Shown here piece after piece: positions 8,323-16,660 of a stretch of 39,275 nucleotides of DNA (the stretch's first letter is position 1; the number at the start of each line of letters is the position of its first letter). The DNA lies in the NCBI GenBank assembly GCA_015065615.1, contig SVPY01000027.1, positions 1-39,275 on the forward strand. Reading direction: 5' to 3'. Below the pieces are notes generated by a model that did not search any database, was not told the DNA's origin, and worked only from the letters and a program-made list of their open reading frames with translations. Made by a program: the position numbers and the translations under genes. The stretch comes from Oscillospiraceae bacterium (GTDB lineage Bacteria > Bacillota > Clostridia > Oscillospirales > Acutalibacteraceae).

Positions 8323-9261
8323 ATGCTTACGGGACTTTCTGCAGGACTTTGCTGGGCGCTTGAAACGGTAATTCTTGCCCTCGCTTTATCTTTACTGCCT
8401 GCTTTTTCTTCTCCGGAGGCTTTGTTTTTACTACCTTTGGTCTCTACATTTATGCACGATGCCTTTTCCGCAATTTTTATGTTTATAATCAACTTAATAA
8501 AAGGAAATTTCAAAAATTTCAGCGGAATTATAAGACATAAAAATTTCAAATGGCTGGTTTTGGCGTCAATAATCGGCGGACCTATTGGTATGACAGGCTA
8601 TGTTTTGGCGGTTAACTTTATGGGCTCCTCGGTGGGCGCGGTAGCAAGCGCGATTTACCCTGCAATAGGCACTTTACTTGCCTTCACATTCTTAAAAGAA
8701 AAAGTAAATATTTATAGGTGGATATTCCTCATTTTAACGCTGCTCGGTGTTTTCGGGCTGAGTTTTTCACCCGATTTAAACGTTAAAAATTATTTCTTAG
8801 GTTTACTCGGCGCATTTATGTGCGCTTTCGGCTGGGGCATTGAAGCCGTTATACTCGCTAAATGCTTTAAAGAGACCAATGCAAAAAATGAACAGATTCT
8901 CTTTTTAAGGCAAACAAGCTCCGCTTTAACTTACGGCTTGATTATTATCCCGATAATCGGCGGTTATGATTTTACTTTCTCATTAATAAAAAGTGAAAAT
9001 CTCACTTTCTTTATATACTTATTTACTGCGGCGGTTTTCGCTTCGGTTTCTTATCTTTTTTATTACAAAGCAATTTCAAAGCTCGGCGCTTCAAAAGCAA
9101 TGGCTTTGAATATCACCTATACTGCCTGGGCTGTGCTTTTCACGGTTATATTAACTAAAGATTTAAGCATATTAAATCCTCTTTCAATAATTTGCTCACT
9201 TGTTGTGGTAGTTTGCGGTATTTTATCCGCCACAGATTTTAAAGCTTTAAGCAAAAAATAA
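8323..9261 (+). CDS. EamA/DMT-superfamily transporter
   Basis: A 312-residue integral membrane protein with about ten hydrophobic helices arranged as two EamA repeats of five. The first repeat includes VLAVNFMGSSVGAVASAIYPAIGTLLAF; the second includes YKAISKLGASKAMALNITYTAWAVLF, the same small-residue helix pattern. DMT-superfamily members export or import metabolites such as amino acids and sugars; no substrate can be assigned. AAGGAG precedes ATG. It is third in the operon, so the transported compound may relate to acetylated or phosphorylated sugars (inference). Confidence 0.88.
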   Translation: MLTGLSAGLCWALETVILALALSLLPAFSSPEALFLLPLVSTFMHDAFSAIFMFIINLIKGNFKNFSGIIRHKNFKWLVLASIIGGPIGMTGYVLAVNFMGSSVGAVASAIYPAIGTLLAFTFLKEKVNIYRWIFLILTLLGVFGLSFSPDLNVKNYFLGLLGAFMCAFGWGIEAVILAKCFKETNAKNEQILFLRQTSSALTYGLIIIPIIGGYDFTFSLIKSENLTFFIYLFTAAVFASVSYLFYYKAISKLGASKAMALNITYTAWAVLFTVILTKDLSILNPLSIICSLVVVVCGILSATDFKALSKK

Positions 9262-9264
9262 ATT

Positions 9265-9293
9265 AAGCCTGTACTTTTTAGTACGGGCTTTTT
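9265..9293 (+). terminator. terminator of the acetyltransferase operon
   Basis: AAGCCTGTAC pairs with GTACGGGCTT (one T-G wobble), followed by TTT. Very similar stems occur at 10367 and 28615. Confidence 0.85.
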
Positions 9294-9308
9294 GCTCTTT
9301 ATAAACAA

Positions 9309-9337
9309 TTGCTTTAAGTATATATTCGTGCTATAAT
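9309..9337 (+). promoter_or_regulatory. promoter of the tyrosine-phosphatase-like gene
   Basis: TTGCTT, 17 bases, TATAAT, with extended TGC. The -10 box ends 19 bases before the chosen TTG start. Confidence 0.8.
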
Positions 9338-9355
9338 TCATTTGAGGTGATACCT

Positions 9356-10363
9356 TTGATAAATTTAATTTACCCGGAAAATAATGCTATTATCAGCACC
9401 CAAACTTCCGTTCAAAAGGAATTTATAGAAAAAATTCATACTTTAGGTACCGAAAATGCACTTGAATGGCTTTTTCCTGTAAAAAGCAGTTTTGAACGCT
9501 CTTACCCTGAGGATTTAACCATCAAGTGGGAAAGTGATGAAAGCTTTTTTGAAGTTGAATTTTCTGAAAATTCTGAATTTATAAACCCAAAAATTTATAA
9601 AACAAATGAAAATCAGCTTACTTTAAGTAACCTTAAAATAAATCAAGATTATTTTATTAAAATTAACGGAGAAAACCTCGGGCATTTTAAAACAGCAAAT
9701 GAAGGCTACCGATTTTTAAAAGTTGACGGAATCTTGAACGTGAGAGACTTAGGCGGCATAAATATTAAGCAAGGCTTACTTTACCGCGGCACCGATCTTG
9801 ACGAAACTTTCTTTATAACTGAAAAAGGTAAAGATACGTTCATAAACGAGCTTAACGTTAAAACCGAGCTCAACGTACGAATAGAAAGGCATTTTGATAA
9901 GGAATTTTCCGTAGCAGGTAATGAAGTTAAGTACGTTTACCTTCCCTATCGCCCTTATATTGAGATTTTTGAGGATGCGCATCGCAAGAATATATGCAAA
10001 ATCTTTGATTTCTTCGCTGATGAGAGCAATTACCCTATTTATTTTCACTGCTACGGCGGCGCTGACCGCACAGGTATGTTGGCAATTTATTTACGCGCTA
10101 TCATGAATGAAAGTGACGAAGATATTTTAACCGATTACGAATTAACTTCACTTTCAAAATATGCAGGCGGCAAGAACGAAGGCGTTAACACCGAGGGTTT
10201 CAGATGCCGAAATAGCAGTTATTTTAAAGAATTTATGGACGTACTCTATAAAGAATACGGAGAAAATGAGAAATTAAGCACCATTATCCCGAAATTTTTA
10301 ATCTCCTGCGGCATTAAGGAAGAAACTTTGGAAAAAGTCAGAAACATAATAGCTAACAAATAA
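9356..10363 (+). CDS. tyrosine-protein-phosphatase-like protein (Y_phosphatase3 family) with N-terminal beta-sandwich
   Basis: A 335-residue protein. The C-terminal two thirds is a cysteine phosphatase with the loop HCYGGADRTG (C232, R238), upstream NVRDLGG and YRGTD motifs of the family-3 tyrosine phosphatases. Residues about 50-115 form a fibronectin-III-like strand pattern (LTIKWESDESFFEVEF, then LTLSNLKINQDYFIKING), an accessory domain seen in secreted relatives; here no signal peptide is evident. The start is TTG at 9356, because GAGGTGAT pairs fully with the 16S tail at proper spacing, whereas the GTG at 9347 lies inside that ribosome site. The target could be a phosphoprotein, phosphoinositide or sugar phosphate. 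Confidence 0.85.
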   Translation: MINLIYPENNAIISTQTSVQKEFIEKIHTLGTENALEWLFPVKSSFERSYPEDLTIKWESDESFFEVEFSENSEFINPKIYKTNENQLTLSNLKINQDYFIKINGENLGHFKTANEGYRFLKVDGILNVRDLGGINIKQGLLYRGTDLDETFFITEKGKDTFINELNVKTELNVRIERHFDKEFSVAGNEVKYVYLPYRPYIEIFEDAHRKNICKIFDFFADESNYPIYFHCYGGADRTGMLAIYLRAIMNESDEDILTDYELTSLSKYAGGKNEGVNTEGFRCRNSSYFKEFMDVLYKEYGENEKLSTIIPKFLISCGIKEETLEKVRNIIANK

Positions 10364-10366
10364 GAA

Positions 10367-10400
10367 AAGCCTGTACCAAAAGTACAGGCTTATTTTTATT
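10367..10400. terminator. bidirectional terminator between convergent genes
   Basis: AAGCCTGTAC and GTACAGGCTT form a perfect ten-base stem. T-rich tracts lie on both sides, and the minus-strand gene ends inside the T tract. Confidence 0.9.
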
Positions 10401-11466
10401 CACACCATCTTGTGATTTTTTCCACCATTTCTTCGGCTTTCTCTTTGCTTGAGAAGTCGCCTGAGAGATATACACCCTTGGGATCAAGGGATTTAACAAG
10501 TCGCTCGGCGCCTTTTGGGTCATATTCTGCAATACTGCTCATAAGAACGAGGTTTTTCTTCTTATCCTGAATCTTCTTATACATCGGGTACCACTTTTCG
10601 TCCCATAAAGGAGCCTGACCGTCGCCTGCAACCCACTGAATACCACTGAGGTTTTCAATATCAAGAAGCATATCAAGGTGAGGAATCTCGCCGATACCAT
10701 CAAGATGATAGATAGATCGAGGTAAGTAATTTGCCTGCTCGGTTAAGCCGGGAAGGACAAACTTTTCGAAATGCTCGGGGGAAATCATATAGCAGAAGTC
10801 GCACTGCAAGGGGTACCAGGGTTTAGAAGAAGGAATATTCATCCAGTTATTATAAGGAAGCTTGGCTTTTTCAAGAGCTTTTATCTGCATATCGAAAGCT
10901 TTGAACCAAATTTCGTTAACTTTCTTTGAAAATTCAGCAATCTCGTCGGGGTAATCGTAAAGGTCAAAAAGAAGCTCGTTTGTGGAGCGCAAAGCCGCAA
11001 TTATATCGAAGTTGCCGCCAAGGTCAGTAACGGAAAAGCTGAAATCAGGCTCTTTCATAAATCTTTCCTGCAACCTTGTAATATGCTGCCACATTTCACT
11101 CTGCTCATTAAATTCTATTTTGGGGAGACTGTTCCAATCGTTAATTATAGGTTTTTTATCAAACCAGACAGTATTCTCTGCAAGCTCAAAGTTACCGCCG
11201 ATGCAAGCCGCCAAACAGCCGGGACCTAAGTTAGTGAAAAGATTTGGGTAACCCTCGGCAGTGAATCCTACGTTATAAAGGTAAGTTTTGTGACGCTCGG
11301 TAATAAATTCCTCGTCAATCCACTGCTGATTATAGTCTTTAGGTGCTTTATAAGGTTTTGTATCCTTTTTTACGTACGCAAAGTTTAAAATCGGGCGTTT
11401 TCTGTCGTCTCTTTCCCAGAATTTTTCATATTCATTAAGCACGTCTTTAAAAGCTTCCATTGCCAT
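10396..11466 (-). CDS. uroporphyrinogen-decarboxylase-fold protein (methyltransferase-like)
   Basis: A 356-residue URO-D-superfamily TIM barrel. Supporting segments are SFSVTDLGGNFDIIAALR, PLQCDFCYMISPEHFEKFVLPGL, the IYHLDGIGEIPHLDMLL strand and SGIQWVAGDG, which match the MtaA/CmuA-like group rather than HemE proper. HemE-type substrate arginine motifs at the N terminus are absent. The group includes corrinoid or methyl-transfer enzymes, but no corrinoid protein or methyltransferase partner is nearby and no other haem gene is present. GGGAGGG precedes ATG. It is monocistronic and divergent from the esterase operon, with promoters back to back. Confidence 0.8.
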   Translation of the reverse strand: MAMEAFKDVLNEYEKFWERDDRKRPILNFAYVKKDTKPYKAPKDYNQQWIDEEFITERHKTYLYNVGFTAEGYPNLFTNLGPGCLAACIGGNFELAENTVWFDKKPIINDWNSLPKIEFNEQSEMWQHITRLQERFMKEPDFSFSVTDLGGNFDIIAALRSTNELLFDLYDYPDEIAEFSKKVNEIWFKAFDMQIKALEKAKLPYNNWMNIPSSKPWYPLQCDFCYMISPEHFEKFVLPGLTEQANYLPRSIYHLDGIGEIPHLDMLLDIENLSGIQWVAGDGQAPLWDEKWYPMYKKIQDKKKNLVLMSSIAEYDPKGAERLVKSLDPKGVYLSGDFSSKEKAEEMVEKITRWCE

Positions 11467-11508
11467 AATAATATCCCTCCCGATGCGGTTTCAGTTAATG
11501 TTAATACA

Positions 11509-11536
11509 ATTATATCATACCTTTTAACAATGTAAA
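11509..11536 (-). promoter_or_regulatory. promoter of the URO-D-like gene
   Basis: On the minus strand TTTACA, 16 bases, TATAAT with extended TGA. Confidence 0.75.
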
Positions 11537-11556
11537 GCAGAAAATCAGCTAAGTTA

Positions 11557-11584
11557 TTTACATTTCCAAAATACGTGATATACT
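11557..11584 (+). promoter_or_regulatory. promoter of the esterase/ATPase operon
   Basis: TTTACA, 16 bases, TATACT with extended TGA. It mirrors the divergent minus-strand promoter only 20 bases away, so shared control is possible. Confidence 0.75.
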
Positions 11585-11616
11585 TAATTTATATAACCTT
11601 AAAGGACGGGATAATT

Positions 11617-12495
11617 ATGAATAACAAAAAAGCCGCAGTTTATATTCTTCTCGGTCAGAGTAACGCCGTAGGTCACGGCATACCGATGGAAGAAAAAGAT
11701 ATTATAAATACTCCCTTAAAAAATGTTTTCGGTTTACATAGAGACCCTAATCAGAGCTTTGATACAGATAAGCTTGTTTGGAGTAATTACACAAGCTACG
11801 GAATGAATTTAGCCGAAGAGCAGGATAACACCTACTCGGTTGTAAACTGCCTTGCTCAAAACTGGCAGAATCATATCGATAGCGGCAATAAAGAAAATTT
11901 ACCCGATTTATATATAATTCAGATCGCAATAGGCGCTCAGGCAGTTACACCCGGTTATATGTGGTACCCCAAAATGGAGAGAAAGCTTATTCCCGGTAAG
12001 CTTGGCACTGTTAATATTTCCCTTTATTCCTTTGCCTGCCATATTTTCTCCCTGCTTGATAAAAGCTTTAAGGAAATAGGCAAGGAATATGAGATAATCG
12101 GACTTCATTGGCGCGGCGGCTCCAACGACATAACCGAGGAAACTTCCTATTTAAAAGAAAATCTTTTTAATATTTACTGTGAAATTTTTGATGGCTTCAA
12201 TAAAATTTTAAATTACCCTCCCACGGTTTTGCACCTTTTGTTCATTAAAGAAAGATGCTTTGACTGTGACAGCACAGGTAAATACTACGAAAATATGCTT
12301 CATATTGACGAAGTTTTCGAAAAATTAGCGGAGAAATACAGTAACGTATCCCTTTTCGACGTAAGAAAAGCTCCGCAGTATATTGAAGGCGTGCGTTGTA
12401 ACGGAATTTACATAGAGGATGCGGTGCATTTTACTCCCGAAGTAAACAATTGGGTATCAACGGAAATAATGAGAGAGTATATTGAAAGGGCATAA
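11617..12495 (+). CDS. sialate-O-acetylesterase / CE6-like SGNH hydrolase
   Basis: A 292-residue SGNH-type carbohydrate esterase. The nucleophile S15 lies in ILLGQSNAVGHG (block I), the HWRGGSND segment corresponds to the HWQGE-type block, and the catalytic Asp/His pair is in DAVHFTPEV near the C terminus. Such enzymes remove acetyl groups from xylan or sialic acids. There is no signal peptide. The start at 11617 is preferred because AAAGGACGGG lies just upstream and the promoter -10 box (11579-11584) falls inside the longer frame. It is first in a tight operon: the next gene starts two bases after its stop. Confidence 0.85.
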   Translation: MNNKKAAVYILLGQSNAVGHGIPMEEKDIINTPLKNVFGLHRDPNQSFDTDKLVWSNYTSYGMNLAEEQDNTYSVVNCLAQNWQNHIDSGNKENLPDLYIIQIAIGAQAVTPGYMWYPKMERKLIPGKLGTVNISLYSFACHIFSLLDKSFKEIGKEYEIIGLHWRGGSNDITEETSYLKENLFNIYCEIFDGFNKILNYPPTVLHLLFIKERCFDCDSTGKYYENMLHIDEVFEKLAEKYSNVSLFDVRKAPQYIEGVRCNGIYIEDAVHFTPEVNNWVSTEIMREYIERA

Positions 12496-12497
12496 AT

Positions 12498-14177
12498 ATG
12501 GCTTACAAAAAGATTGACTATATAAATTTAATGGAAAAGGTGCTTACCGCCTACTCCACAGAGCAAATTATAGGATTTTTTGATGAAGTTAAAAAAGTCG
12601 GTCTTTACGAGCACGGTTTCCCACGTTTAACTGCAAATATAGGCATACTTATAGCTTACGGCAAACGCCGTGACCTTACCGACTTATTTATAAAAATGAT
12701 GGACTTTTGCTGCGAGAATATCCCCAAAGTAAAAGCCGCCAATGACTTTTCGGTACGTGAAATTATAGCTTCCATTAACGCGCTTGAGAAAACCGACTTT
12801 ATAGATAAAAATAAAATTAACGAATGGAATAAAAATCTCGCTGCTATAATTCCCGAAACCTGCTACAATGCCGTAGCCAAAAGCGAAGAAGATAAGGTAA
12901 ATAACTGGGCAATATTTTCGGCAGTAAGCGAATATTTCAGAACTAAAAAGGGCTTATGCGATACGTCAAACTTTATCGATACACAGCTTTCCTCTCAGTT
13001 TAAGCGCATTGATGAAGAAAATATGTATATGGATAATGAAGAAAGCGACGTTCATCAGCCATTTGTCTATGACCTTGTACCAAGAGGTTTATTTTCCCTT
13101 TTACTTTTTGAAGGTTACCGCGGCAAATACTACGAAAAAATTGATAATATTTTGCGCTATGCAGGTCTTAACACCTTAAAAATGCAGTCCGTAACAGGTG
13201 AATTACCCTTTGGCGGCAGAAGTAATCAGTTTTTGCACAACGAAGCATGGCTTGCGGCTATTTTTGAGTACGAAGCTATCAGGTATAAAAAGGAAGGTGA
13301 TTTAAAGCTTGCTTCAATATTCAAAAAGCACGCAAACAAGGCTATAAAGGTAATTGAATATTGGCTGAGTGAAACTCCCATAAGCCATATTAAAAATAAA
13401 TTTCCCATCGATACTCAGTTTGGCTGTGAAAATTACGCATACTTTAATAAATATATGATCACAACAGCGTCATTCCTTTATGCTGCTTTAAGCATTTGTG
13501 ACGAAAGCATTGAAGAATGTGAAGAAGAAATTACATCCGCTTCTTACCTTACTTCTTATCATTTCCATAAGCTTTTTGTTAAAAAACACGGCTATGCTTT
13601 GGAATTTGACTTAAACGCCGACCCCCACTACGAAGCTAACGGCCTTGGCAGAGTTCATAAAGAAGGCGCGCCCTCTGCAATTTGCATCTCTATGCCCTGC
13701 GCTGAAAAGCCCGAATACATAAACAATTTGGAAAACGCATTCCCTCTATCTATCTGCGCAGGTATTAAAGACAGAGATAACGGCGGTTATATTTTCGCTA
13801 CAGGCGAGAATACAGGCTATAAAGTAATTGATTTTGCCGATGACTTTGCTTTAATCGAAACCGAAATAAATGGTAAAAAGGTTAGAAGCAAATATATTTT
13901 AAAGGAAAACGGCGTTGAAATAAATTCCGAAGCCGAGGGTGAATTTGCATTTTTGCTCCCCGCTTTTCATTTCGACGGCAGAGATTATACCGATATAAGC
14001 TTAGAAAATAACGTTTTAAAAATTAATTACCGAGGTCATAGCTGCGTTTATAAAACAAACGGAAATATAAAAGAAAACCAAAAGCTTTCAGCTAACCGTA
14101 ACGGACTTTACAAAAGCTATATTATAGATGCCGAAAACTCATTGAATATTAAAATTGAAATAATTAACAGGATTTAA
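12498..14177 (+). CDS. unrecognised large protein, helical toroid plus beta domain (lyase/hydrolase-like)
   Basis: A 559-residue soluble protein. Residues about 1-370 are helix-rich with repeated hairpins (LLLFEGYRGKYYEKIDNIL, WLAAIFEYEAIRYKKEGD), compatible with an (alpha/alpha) toroid. Residues 370-559 are beta-rich (GGYIFATGENTGYKVIDF, VLKINYRGHSCVYKTNG). The conserved-looking stretch LPFGGRSNQFLHNEAW and the toroid-plus-sandwich layout resemble heparinase-II/III-like polysaccharide lyases or DUF2264-type proteins, but no catalytic set was identified with certainty. Its place between a sugar esterase and an ATPase, with two-base gaps on both sides, argues for a carbohydrate-linked role. 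There is no signal peptide. Confidence 0.6.
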   Translation: MAYKKIDYINLMEKVLTAYSTEQIIGFFDEVKKVGLYEHGFPRLTANIGILIAYGKRRDLTDLFIKMMDFCCENIPKVKAANDFSVREIIASINALEKTDFIDKNKINEWNKNLAAIIPETCYNAVAKSEEDKVNNWAIFSAVSEYFRTKKGLCDTSNFIDTQLSSQFKRIDEENMYMDNEESDVHQPFVYDLVPRGLFSLLLFEGYRGKYYEKIDNILRYAGLNTLKMQSVTGELPFGGRSNQFLHNEAWLAAIFEYEAIRYKKEGDLKLASIFKKHANKAIKVIEYWLSETPISHIKNKFPIDTQFGCENYAYFNKYMITTASFLYAALSICDESIEECEEEITSASYLTSYHFHKLFVKKHGYALEFDLNADPHYEANGLGRVHKEGAPSAICISMPCAEKPEYINNLENAFPLSICAGIKDRDNGGYIFATGENTGYKVIDFADDFALIETEINGKKVRSKYILKENGVEINSEAEGEFAFLLPAFHFDGRDYTDISLENNVLKINYRGHSCVYKTNGNIKENQKLSANRNGLYKSYIIDAENSLNIKIEIINRI

Positions 14178-14179
14178 TT

Positions 14180-14938
14180 ATGCAAGTGCAAAAAACTAAT
14201 TTTATAAAAAAGGTGATATTAAAGGACTCTGATTTTGAAGATCATTATCTTAATAATTTGCCTGTGATTAAACATTTAAAAGAATGCCAAAGTATTGATT
14301 TTAACAGCAAAATAAGCTTTTTTGTGGGCGAAAACGGTACCGGTAAATCCACTTTACTTGAAGCTATTGCCGTAGCTTACGGCTTTAATGCAGAAGGCGG
14401 TACCAAAAACTTCAGATTTTCCACCCAAAATACTCATTCTGAGCTTTTTAAACATATCACCCTTGTTAAAAACGGTATTAACACCGCTACTGACGGCTTC
14501 TTTTTAAGGGCAGAAAGCCTATATAACGTGGCAAGTTATATTGATAAAATCGATAGTGAGCCTTCTTTTTCCCCACCCGTAATAGAAAGCTACGGCGGAA
14601 TTTCACTTCATAATCAAAGCCACGGCGAAAGCTTTCTTTCTATAGTTCAGAACCGTTTCAGCGGTAACGGACTTTATATCCTCGATGAACCTGAAGCAGC
14701 CCTTTCCCCTATGCGCCTTTTGAGCCTGATGGCAGAAATAGACGAACTTGTAAAAAAGAACTCTCAGTTTATCATCGCCACCCATTCACCTATTTTAATG
14801 GCTATGCCTGATAGTGAAATTTTTGAATTTTCCGAAAAAGGAATCAAAAAAGTCCCCTATAAAGAAACAGAGCACTACACCGTAACAAAAGCATTCCTCG
14901 AAAACCCCGAAAGAATGCTAAAATATTTACTTGAATAG
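14180..14938 (+). CDS. AAA/ABC-type ATPase (SMC/RecF-like predicted ATPase)
   Basis: A 252-residue soluble ATPase. Walker A is GENGTGKS (50-57), the ABC-like signature is SHGES (147-151), Walker B is YILDEPEA with D169/E170, and the switch histidine is H202 in ATHSP. The arrangement is that of COG3910-type single-domain ATPases, not of a membrane transporter, and no permease is nearby. The function is unknown; relatives act in DNA-linked, toxin-defence or regulatory systems. It is the last gene of the operon with the esterase and the 559-residue protein, starting two bases after the latter. AGGA precedes ATG. Confidence 0.85.
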   Translation: MQVQKTNFIKKVILKDSDFEDHYLNNLPVIKHLKECQSIDFNSKISFFVGENGTGKSTLLEAIAVAYGFNAEGGTKNFRFSTQNTHSELFKHITLVKNGINTATDGFFLRAESLYNVASYIDKIDSEPSFSPPVIESYGGISLHNQSHGESFLSIVQNRFSGNGLYILDEPEAALSPMRLLSLMAEIDELVKKNSQFIIATHSPILMAMPDSEIFEFSEKGIKKVPYKETEHYTVTKAFLENPERMLKYLLE

Positions 14939-14941
14939 CAA

Positions 14942-14973
14942 AAAGGCAAGGAATGTTAAAATTCCTTGCCTTT
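14942..14973. terminator. bidirectional terminator between convergent operons
   Basis: AAAGGCAAGGAAT and ATTCCTTGCCTTT form a perfect 13-base stem with a six-base loop. T-rich DNA follows on both strands. Confidence 0.92.
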
Positions 14974-14985
14974 AATTATTATATT

Positions 14986-15654
14986 TTATTTGTCTAACGT
15001 AACTCTTATAAGCTTTCTTGTGGGCCATAAACTTGCAGTTAAGTAGAAGTCATCTTCCTCCAAAGCTTTATTGACTTCGTCAAAAGCCAAGCCCTGGCTG
15101 TGACCTAAAGATTCAGGACTATACACAATATTAATATCCGCTTCTGTGTTTGGCATAATCTTAAAACCTGTGAAACCGTCAAAGAAATCGTCCGCCAACG
15201 CAAGTGCCTCAAAATCTATACTCATAGACATAGAGCCGCGTGTTAAAGTCAGCCATCGTAAGTCAATTCCCATACCTTCGCTGTTTTCATTTTTAAAGGT
15301 CACGTTAAGAAGCACAAGGTATTTTGGCATCGGGAAATCGGGAGTGTAATTTTCTTCCTTGATTTCCACGCCGTGACTTTCCATAAATTCTTTATAATTT
15401 ATAAGCTCTGCGCTGTTTACCCTTATGGCATAGCCTTCGTTATTTTCAGTGGAGTTATAGAAAAAGTCCTTTTCAAATTCTACAAACTCGTCCGTTTCAT
15501 AATATTTTGTTTCCTGCTTTATTGCGTGGTCATTTAAAGCATTAAAATTCAAATACCAGAGCGCTACTAAAGCAACTAAAAAAACAATGCCTGTAATTAC
15601 AAATATTTTCTTTATCTTTTGTTTTTTCGCTCTTTTAATTGCCGCTTCGGTCAT
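14986..15654 (-). CDS. membrane-anchored DUF5027-like protein of the ABC operon
   Basis: A 222-residue protein with a basic N terminus, one membrane helix (about residues 17-36) and an extracytoplasmic beta-rich domain. The pattern EGYAIRVNSAELINYKEF ... HGVEI ... KYLVLLNVTFKNENSEG resembles each half of the duplicated lipoprotein upstream, suggesting a shared domain (DUF5027-like; family name tentative). It is the last gene of the lipoprotein-permease-permease-ATPase operon. The start at 15654 is chosen because AAAGGAC precedes it; a longer frame would run into the palindromic repeat at 15686. It may be a sensor or substrate-handling partner of the transporter. Confidence 0.7.
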   Translation of the reverse strand: MTEAAIKRAKKQKIKKIFVITGIVFLVALVALWYLNFNALNDHAIKQETKYYETDEFVEFEKDFFYNSTENNEGYAIRVNSAELINYKEFMESHGVEIKEENYTPDFPMPKYLVLLNVTFKNENSEGMGIDLRWLTLTRGSMSMSIDFEALALADDFFDGFTGFKIMPNTEADINIVYSPESLGHSQGLAFDEVNKALEEDDFYLTASLWPTRKLIRVTLDK

Positions 15655-15685
15655 TTTATCAGTCCTTTCTTTTTTGTTTACATAT

Positions 15686-15801
15686 CGTAGGGACAACATT
15701 TACTGTTGTCCGAAAGGCGATACGCCTTCGATTTCGCCATTCATTAATTTTATTATTCGTCGCCTTACGGCGATAGGACAGGTGTAAAACCTGTCCCTAC
15801 G
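15686..15801. repeat. palindromic MITE-like repeat element A
   Basis: A 116-base element bounded by CGTAGGGACA and TGTCCCTACG as terminal inverted repeats. Inside are four smaller hairpins: GGACAACA/TGTTGTCC, AAGGCG/CGCCTT, CGCC/GGCG and GGACAGGT/ACCTGTCC. It carries no coding potential and lies between the ATPase and the membrane-anchored gene of the ABC operon. The structure fits non-autonomous palindromic repeats scattered in Clostridia genomes (inference). Confidence 0.8.
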
Positions 15802-15809
15802 TTGGTGCA

Positions 15810-16469
15810 TCATACAGAAACCTGTTCTTTTTCGGGCTCGTAGTGGGAAGTGATTTCACCTACTTCTATGTTGAATATTTCGTCGCACATAGATTCAAGA
15901 AGGGCGCTATCATGGCAGGAGAGGATTACTGTAGCGCCTCTCTCCTTTTCTCTTGCCACTATCTCCCTTACCATCTCCTGACCTGAAGCGTCAAGGGAAT
16001 TGGTAGGCTCGTCTAAAAGAATAATATCTGGTTCTTCCATTATTGCGGCGGCAATACCTAAACGCTGTTTCATACCAAGTGAATATTTGCGGTATTTTTT
16101 ATCGATATTTGCAAGGCCTACTGTTTCAAGAACTTCATCTATTTTCTCATCCTTGATTTCGCCCTTGATAGAGGCAAGCATCTTTAAATTATCGAAGCCG
16201 TTGTAACCGGGTAAGAATGCAGGATTTTCAAGCATTAAGCCGATTGAAGGCGGGAAGCTTATATCCTTGCCTAAAACCTTACCGTCAATTACTACTTCGC
16301 CTTTCGTGGCATAGATTAAGCCTGCAATAAGTCTCATCATCATGGTTTTACCTGAGCCGTTAATGCCCTTTAAACCTGTTACTATACCTTTTTTTATTTC
16401 TATATTTACGTTGTTGATAACTATATTGTTACCAAGCTTTTTACTTACGTTTTTAAATTCGATTGACAT
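15810..16469 (-). CDS. ABC transporter ATP-binding protein
   Basis: A 219-residue nucleotide-binding subunit. Walker A is GINGSGKT (35-42), the signature is LGMKQ (131-135) preceded by YS, Walker B is DIILLDEP, the D-loop is SLD and the switch histidine is H186 in SCHD. The Q-loop region appears as MLENPAF, the form common in lantibiotic-immunity and BcrA-like exporters. It powers the two permeases encoded upstream. AAGGAG precedes ATG. It is separated from the upstream permease by the palindromic element at 16497-16644, which adds about 190 bases of spacer inside the operon. Confidence 0.93.
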   Translation of the reverse strand: MSIEFKNVSKKLGNNIVINNVNIEIKKGIVTGLKGINGSGKTMMMRLIAGLIYATKGEVVIDGKVLGKDISFPPSIGLMLENPAFLPGYNGFDNLKMLASIKGEIKDEKIDEVLETVGLANIDKKYRKYSLGMKQRLGIAAAIMEEPDIILLDEPTNSLDASGQEMVREIVAREKERGATVILSCHDSALLESMCDEIFNIEVGEITSHYEPEKEQVSV

Positions 16470-16496
16470 ATTTTACTCCTTTTTGCCTTCTAATAT

Positions 16497-16644
16497 CTCG
16501 GCTCCCCTGCAAGGGGAGCTGTCGAGAAAACCGCTTGCGGTTTACGAGACTGAGGGGTTGTTACTTTTATTCGGATACTTCTTTTTTCACCAACCCCACC
16601 TATTTTGCTTTGCAAAATTTTCCTCCCCTTGCAGGGGAGGCGAG
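16497..16644. repeat. palindromic MITE-like repeat element B
   Basis: A 148-base element whose ends are near-identical inverted repeats: CTCGGCTCCCCTGCAAGGGG at the left, and CTCGCCTCCCCTGCAAGGGG when the right end is read on the minus strand. Each end is itself a CCCCTGCAAGGGG hairpin. Internal hairpins include AAACCGC/GCGGTTT, GGGGTTG/CAACCCC and ATTTTGC/GCAAAAT. Apparent reading frames across it are chance. It sits between a permease and the ATPase gene and is unrelated in sequence to element A. Confidence 0.82.
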
Positions 16645-16660
16645 GTATTTAGTGATTTAT

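Noticed and set aside
10396-11466. HemE, uroporphyrinogen decarboxylase of haem synthesis
   Set aside because: Lacks the HemE N-terminal substrate motif and any haem-gene neighbours; resembles the MtaA/CmuA-like branch.
15686-16644. Insertion sequence or CRISPR array at the repeats
   Set aside because: No transposase frame, no regular spacer-repeat pattern; each element is a single palindromic unit.
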